This document shows, piece after piece, positions 20,378 to 22,043 of a DNA stretch of 22,043 nt (positions are counted from its first letter, which is position 1; each line of letters opens with the position of its first letter). Below the pieces are notes generated by a model that saw only the letters and a program-made list of their open reading frames with translations, had not been told where the DNA came from and made no database searches. Source of the stretch: HRBIN29 sp034431815 (GTDB taxonomy: Bacteria > Chloroflexota > Dehalococcoidia > Tepidiformales > Tepidiformaceae); assembly GCA_034431815.1 (NCBI GenBank), contig DAOUCS010000193.1, positions 1-22,043 of the forward strand, read 5' to 3'. Both the position numbers and the translations under genes were made by a program.

Positions 20378-21982
20378 TTAGAACGACGGCGTCGACGTCT
20401 TCTTCTCCTCTTCCGGCTTCTCGGCCACGAGGCAGTTGGTGGTCAGCACCATGGCGGCGATGGAGACCGCGTTCTCGACGGCCGAGCGGGTCACCTTCGC
20501 CGGGTCGATGATGCCCTTGGCCACCATGTCGCCGAACTCATCCTTCGCGGCGTCGTAGCCGTGGCCCTTGGGGAGCTTCTTCACCTCCTCGACGATGACG
20601 GAGCCGTCCTTGCCGGCGTTGATGGCGATGCGGCGGAGCGGCTCCTCCAGCGCCCGGCGGAGGATCTTCACGCCCGTGGCCTCGTCGCCGTCCAGCTTCA
20701 GCTTGTCGAGCGCCGGGATGGCGTTGATGAGGGCCACGCCGCCACCGGGGACGATGCCCTCCTCCACCGCCGCGCGGGTCGCGCTCAGCGCGTCCTCCAC
20801 GCGGTGCTTCTTCTCCTTCAGCTCGACTTCGGTAGCGGCACCGACCTTGATGACCGCCACGCTCCCGGCCAGCTTGCCGAGCCGCTCCTGCGCCTTTTCG
20901 CGGTCCCAGTCGCTCTTCGCCTCTTCGAGGATGGCGCGCACCTGGGCGATTCGGGCCTCGATGTCCTTCTTCTTGCCCTTGCCCTCGATGATCGTCGTCT
21001 GCTCCTTCGTGGCGACGACGCGGCGGGCGCGGCCGAGGTCGCTCACCTCCACGCTCTCGAGCGTGCGCCCGACCTCCTCGGAGATGACCGTGCCGCCGGT
21101 GATGACGGCGATGTCGCCCAGGTTGTCCTTCTGCCGGTCACCGAAGCCCGGCGCCTTCACGGCGAGCACGTTCAGCGTGCCGCGCAGCTTGTTCACCGCC
21201 AGGGTGGCGAGCGCCTCCCCCTCGAGGTCGCCGCAGATGACAACCAGGTTCTTCGAAACCTGGAGCACCTTCTCGAGGACCGGCAGGATCTCCTGCACCG
21301 AGCTGATCTTCTTGTCGGTGATGAGAATGTACGGGTCCTCGACGACGGCCTCCATCCGCTCCGGGTTCGTCACGAAGTAGGGGCTGATGTAGCCGCGGTC
21401 GAAGGCCATGCCCTCGACGTACTCGACTTCCGTCTGGATGCCCTTCGACTCCTCGACGGTGATGACGCCGTCCTTCCCGACCTTCTCCATCACCTCGCCG
21501 ATGAGCTCGCCGATGGTCGGGTCGTTGTTCGCCGAGATGGTGGCCACCTGGGCCATCTGGGCCCGCTCGGTCACCTTGATGCTGTTCTTCTTGATCGCCT
21601 CCACCACCGCCGCGGCTGCCGCTTCGAGCCCGCGCTTGAGCGCCATCGGGTTGGCGCCCGCCGCCACGTTCTTCAGGCCCTCCTGGACGATCGCCTGGCC
21701 CAAGACCGTAGCGGTCGTCGTCCCGTCACCGGCCACGTCGTTCGTCTTCGAGGCGATCTCCTTCGCCAGCTGGGCACCGATGTTCTCGAAGTGGTCCTCG
21801 AGCTCGATGTCCTTCGCGATCGTCACACCGTCGTTCGTGATCGTCGGCGCACCGAACTTCTTCTCCAGAACGACGTTCCGGCCTTTCGGCCCGAGCGTGA
21901 TCTTGACGGCATCGGCGAGGGCGTCGATGCCGCGCTTCAGGGCGTGTCGCGCTTCTTCGTCGAAGAGCAGCTGCTTGGCCAT
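20378..21982 (-). CDS. groEL: Chaperonin GroEL (Hsp60)
   Basis: ATP-driven folding chamber subunit. 534 aa, slightly short of the usual 540-548. Start MAKQLLFDEEARHALKRGID, ATP-site segments TLGPKGRNVVL and VAGDGTTTATVL, and the intermediate-domain signature EEGIVPGGGVALI are intact. The C-terminal tail is EEEKKTSTPSF and lacks the flexible GGM repeats of standard GroEL, a feature seen in some secondary chaperonins. AGGGG is the ribosome site. One arm of a CIRCE operator lies 51 bases upstream, so the gene heads its own HrcA-controlled transcript; groES is not directly upstream within the window nor downstream of groEL. Confidence 0.97.
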   Translation of the reverse strand: MAKQLLFDEEARHALKRGIDALADAVKITLGPKGRNVVLEKKFGAPTITNDGVTIAKDIELEDHFENIGAQLAKEIASKTNDVAGDGTTTATVLGQAIVQEGLKNVAAGANPMALKRGLEAAAAAVVEAIKKNSIKVTERAQMAQVATISANNDPTIGELIGEVMEKVGKDGVITVEESKGIQTEVEYVEGMAFDRGYISPYFVTNPERMEAVVEDPYILITDKKISSVQEILPVLEKVLQVSKNLVVICGDLEGEALATLAVNKLRGTLNVLAVKAPGFGDRQKDNLGDIAVITGGTVISEEVGRTLESVEVSDLGRARRVVATKEQTTIIEGKGKKKDIEARIAQVRAILEEAKSDWDREKAQERLGKLAGSVAVIKVGAATEVELKEKKHRVEDALSATRAAVEEGIVPGGGVALINAIPALDKLKLDGDEATGVKILRRALEEPLRRIAINAGKDGSVIVEEVKKLPKGHGYDAAKDEFGDMVAKGIIDPAKVTRSAVENAVSIAAMVLTTNCLVAEKPEEEKKTSTPSF

Positions 21983-22032
21983 GTTCGCGGTTACCCCTGT
22001 CCTCGTGGTGTTTTCGGTCTTCGCGTCGCAGT

Positions 22033-22041
22033 TTAGCACTC
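22033..22041 (-). promoter_or_regulatory. Half of a CIRCE operator upstream of groEL
   Basis: TTAGCACTC on the plus strand, i.e. GAGTGCTAA toward groEL, is an exact CIRCE arm (TTAGCACTC-n9-GAGTGCTAA). The second arm would begin 9 bases further, beyond the window's edge. HrcA binds CIRCE and represses chaperone genes until heat shock. Confidence 0.85.
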
Positions 22042-22043
22042 GC

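Noticed and set aside
1..22043. tRNA, tmRNA, RNase P RNA, CRISPR repeats and transposase genes.
   Set aside because: No T-loop GGTTCGA-type motif in a cloverleaf setting, no GAGGAAAGTCC, no spaced direct repeats and no transposase motif found on either strand by eye.

Overview
The window is ordinary chromosomal DNA of a GC-rich bacterium (about 68-72% G+C in the genes). Protein family mix (AmtB-GlnK, EtfBA, HpaI-type aldolase, SlyD-type FKBP, MrfA-type helicase, RmuC, GroEL behind a CIRCE operator) and the look of the sequences suggest a member of the Chloroflexota, perhaps a thermophilic Tepidiforma/Dehalococcoidia-like organism. This assignment is an inference from family resemblance; there is no rRNA or other phylogenetic marker beyond L1, L11 and GroEL. 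I see no tRNA, rRNA, insertion sequence, prophage or CRISPR array.

Layout. 1-2.4 kb: end of a membrane protein (+), then on the minus strand an ammonium transporter, its PII partner and a small hypothetical gene behind a very strong hairpin. 2.4-4.5 kb: a divergent intergenic region with repeated CGAAAC motifs, then etfB-etfA. 4.5-9.1 kb: a row of single genes on alternating strands (membrane-anchored thioredoxin, aldolase, alpha/beta hydrolase, SRAP abasic-site protein, SlyD-like isomerase, crotonase-family enzyme). 9.3-12.3 kb: nadD converging on an lgt-glutaredoxin pair, a 0.6 kb very GC-rich gene-free stretch, and an AhpD-like protein. 12.3-15.0 kb: a stand-alone HsdR_N-like PD-(D/E)XK protein downstream of rplK-rplA, and a PNPOx-like flavin protein. 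15.1-19.0 kb: an MrfA/Hrq1-type helicase converging on rmuC across a second GC-rich, hairpin-rich gap of 0.54 kb. 19.0-22.0 kb: a DUF1801 protein, acylphosphatase, an unknown gene, and groEL with one arm of a CIRCE operator at the right edge.

Most genes have clear Shine-Dalgarno sites and many have a TANNNT -10 box; the best -35 boxes read TTGACN or NTGCCG/TTGCCC at 17 nt spacing. Five genes (SRAP, nadD, lgt, rmuC, DUF1801) have no Shine-Dalgarno site and a -10-like box only 6-8 nt before the start codon, so they look leaderless.

Functional links: AmtB and GlnK form the usual ammonium uptake/sensing unit; EtfBA passes electrons from acyl-CoA dehydrogenases and fits the nearby crotonase; SRAP, the MrfA-type helicase and RmuC all belong to DNA-damage handling but are not in one operon. 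I do not find a convincing new multi-gene defence or metabolic system. The points most worth a second look are the two non-coding GC islands with dense stem-loops, the Lgt protein with exchanged Tyr/His active-site positions, the solitary HsdR_N protein with a compositional break, the crotonase lacking the second catalytic Glu, and the GAAAC-n6-GAAAC site before amtB.
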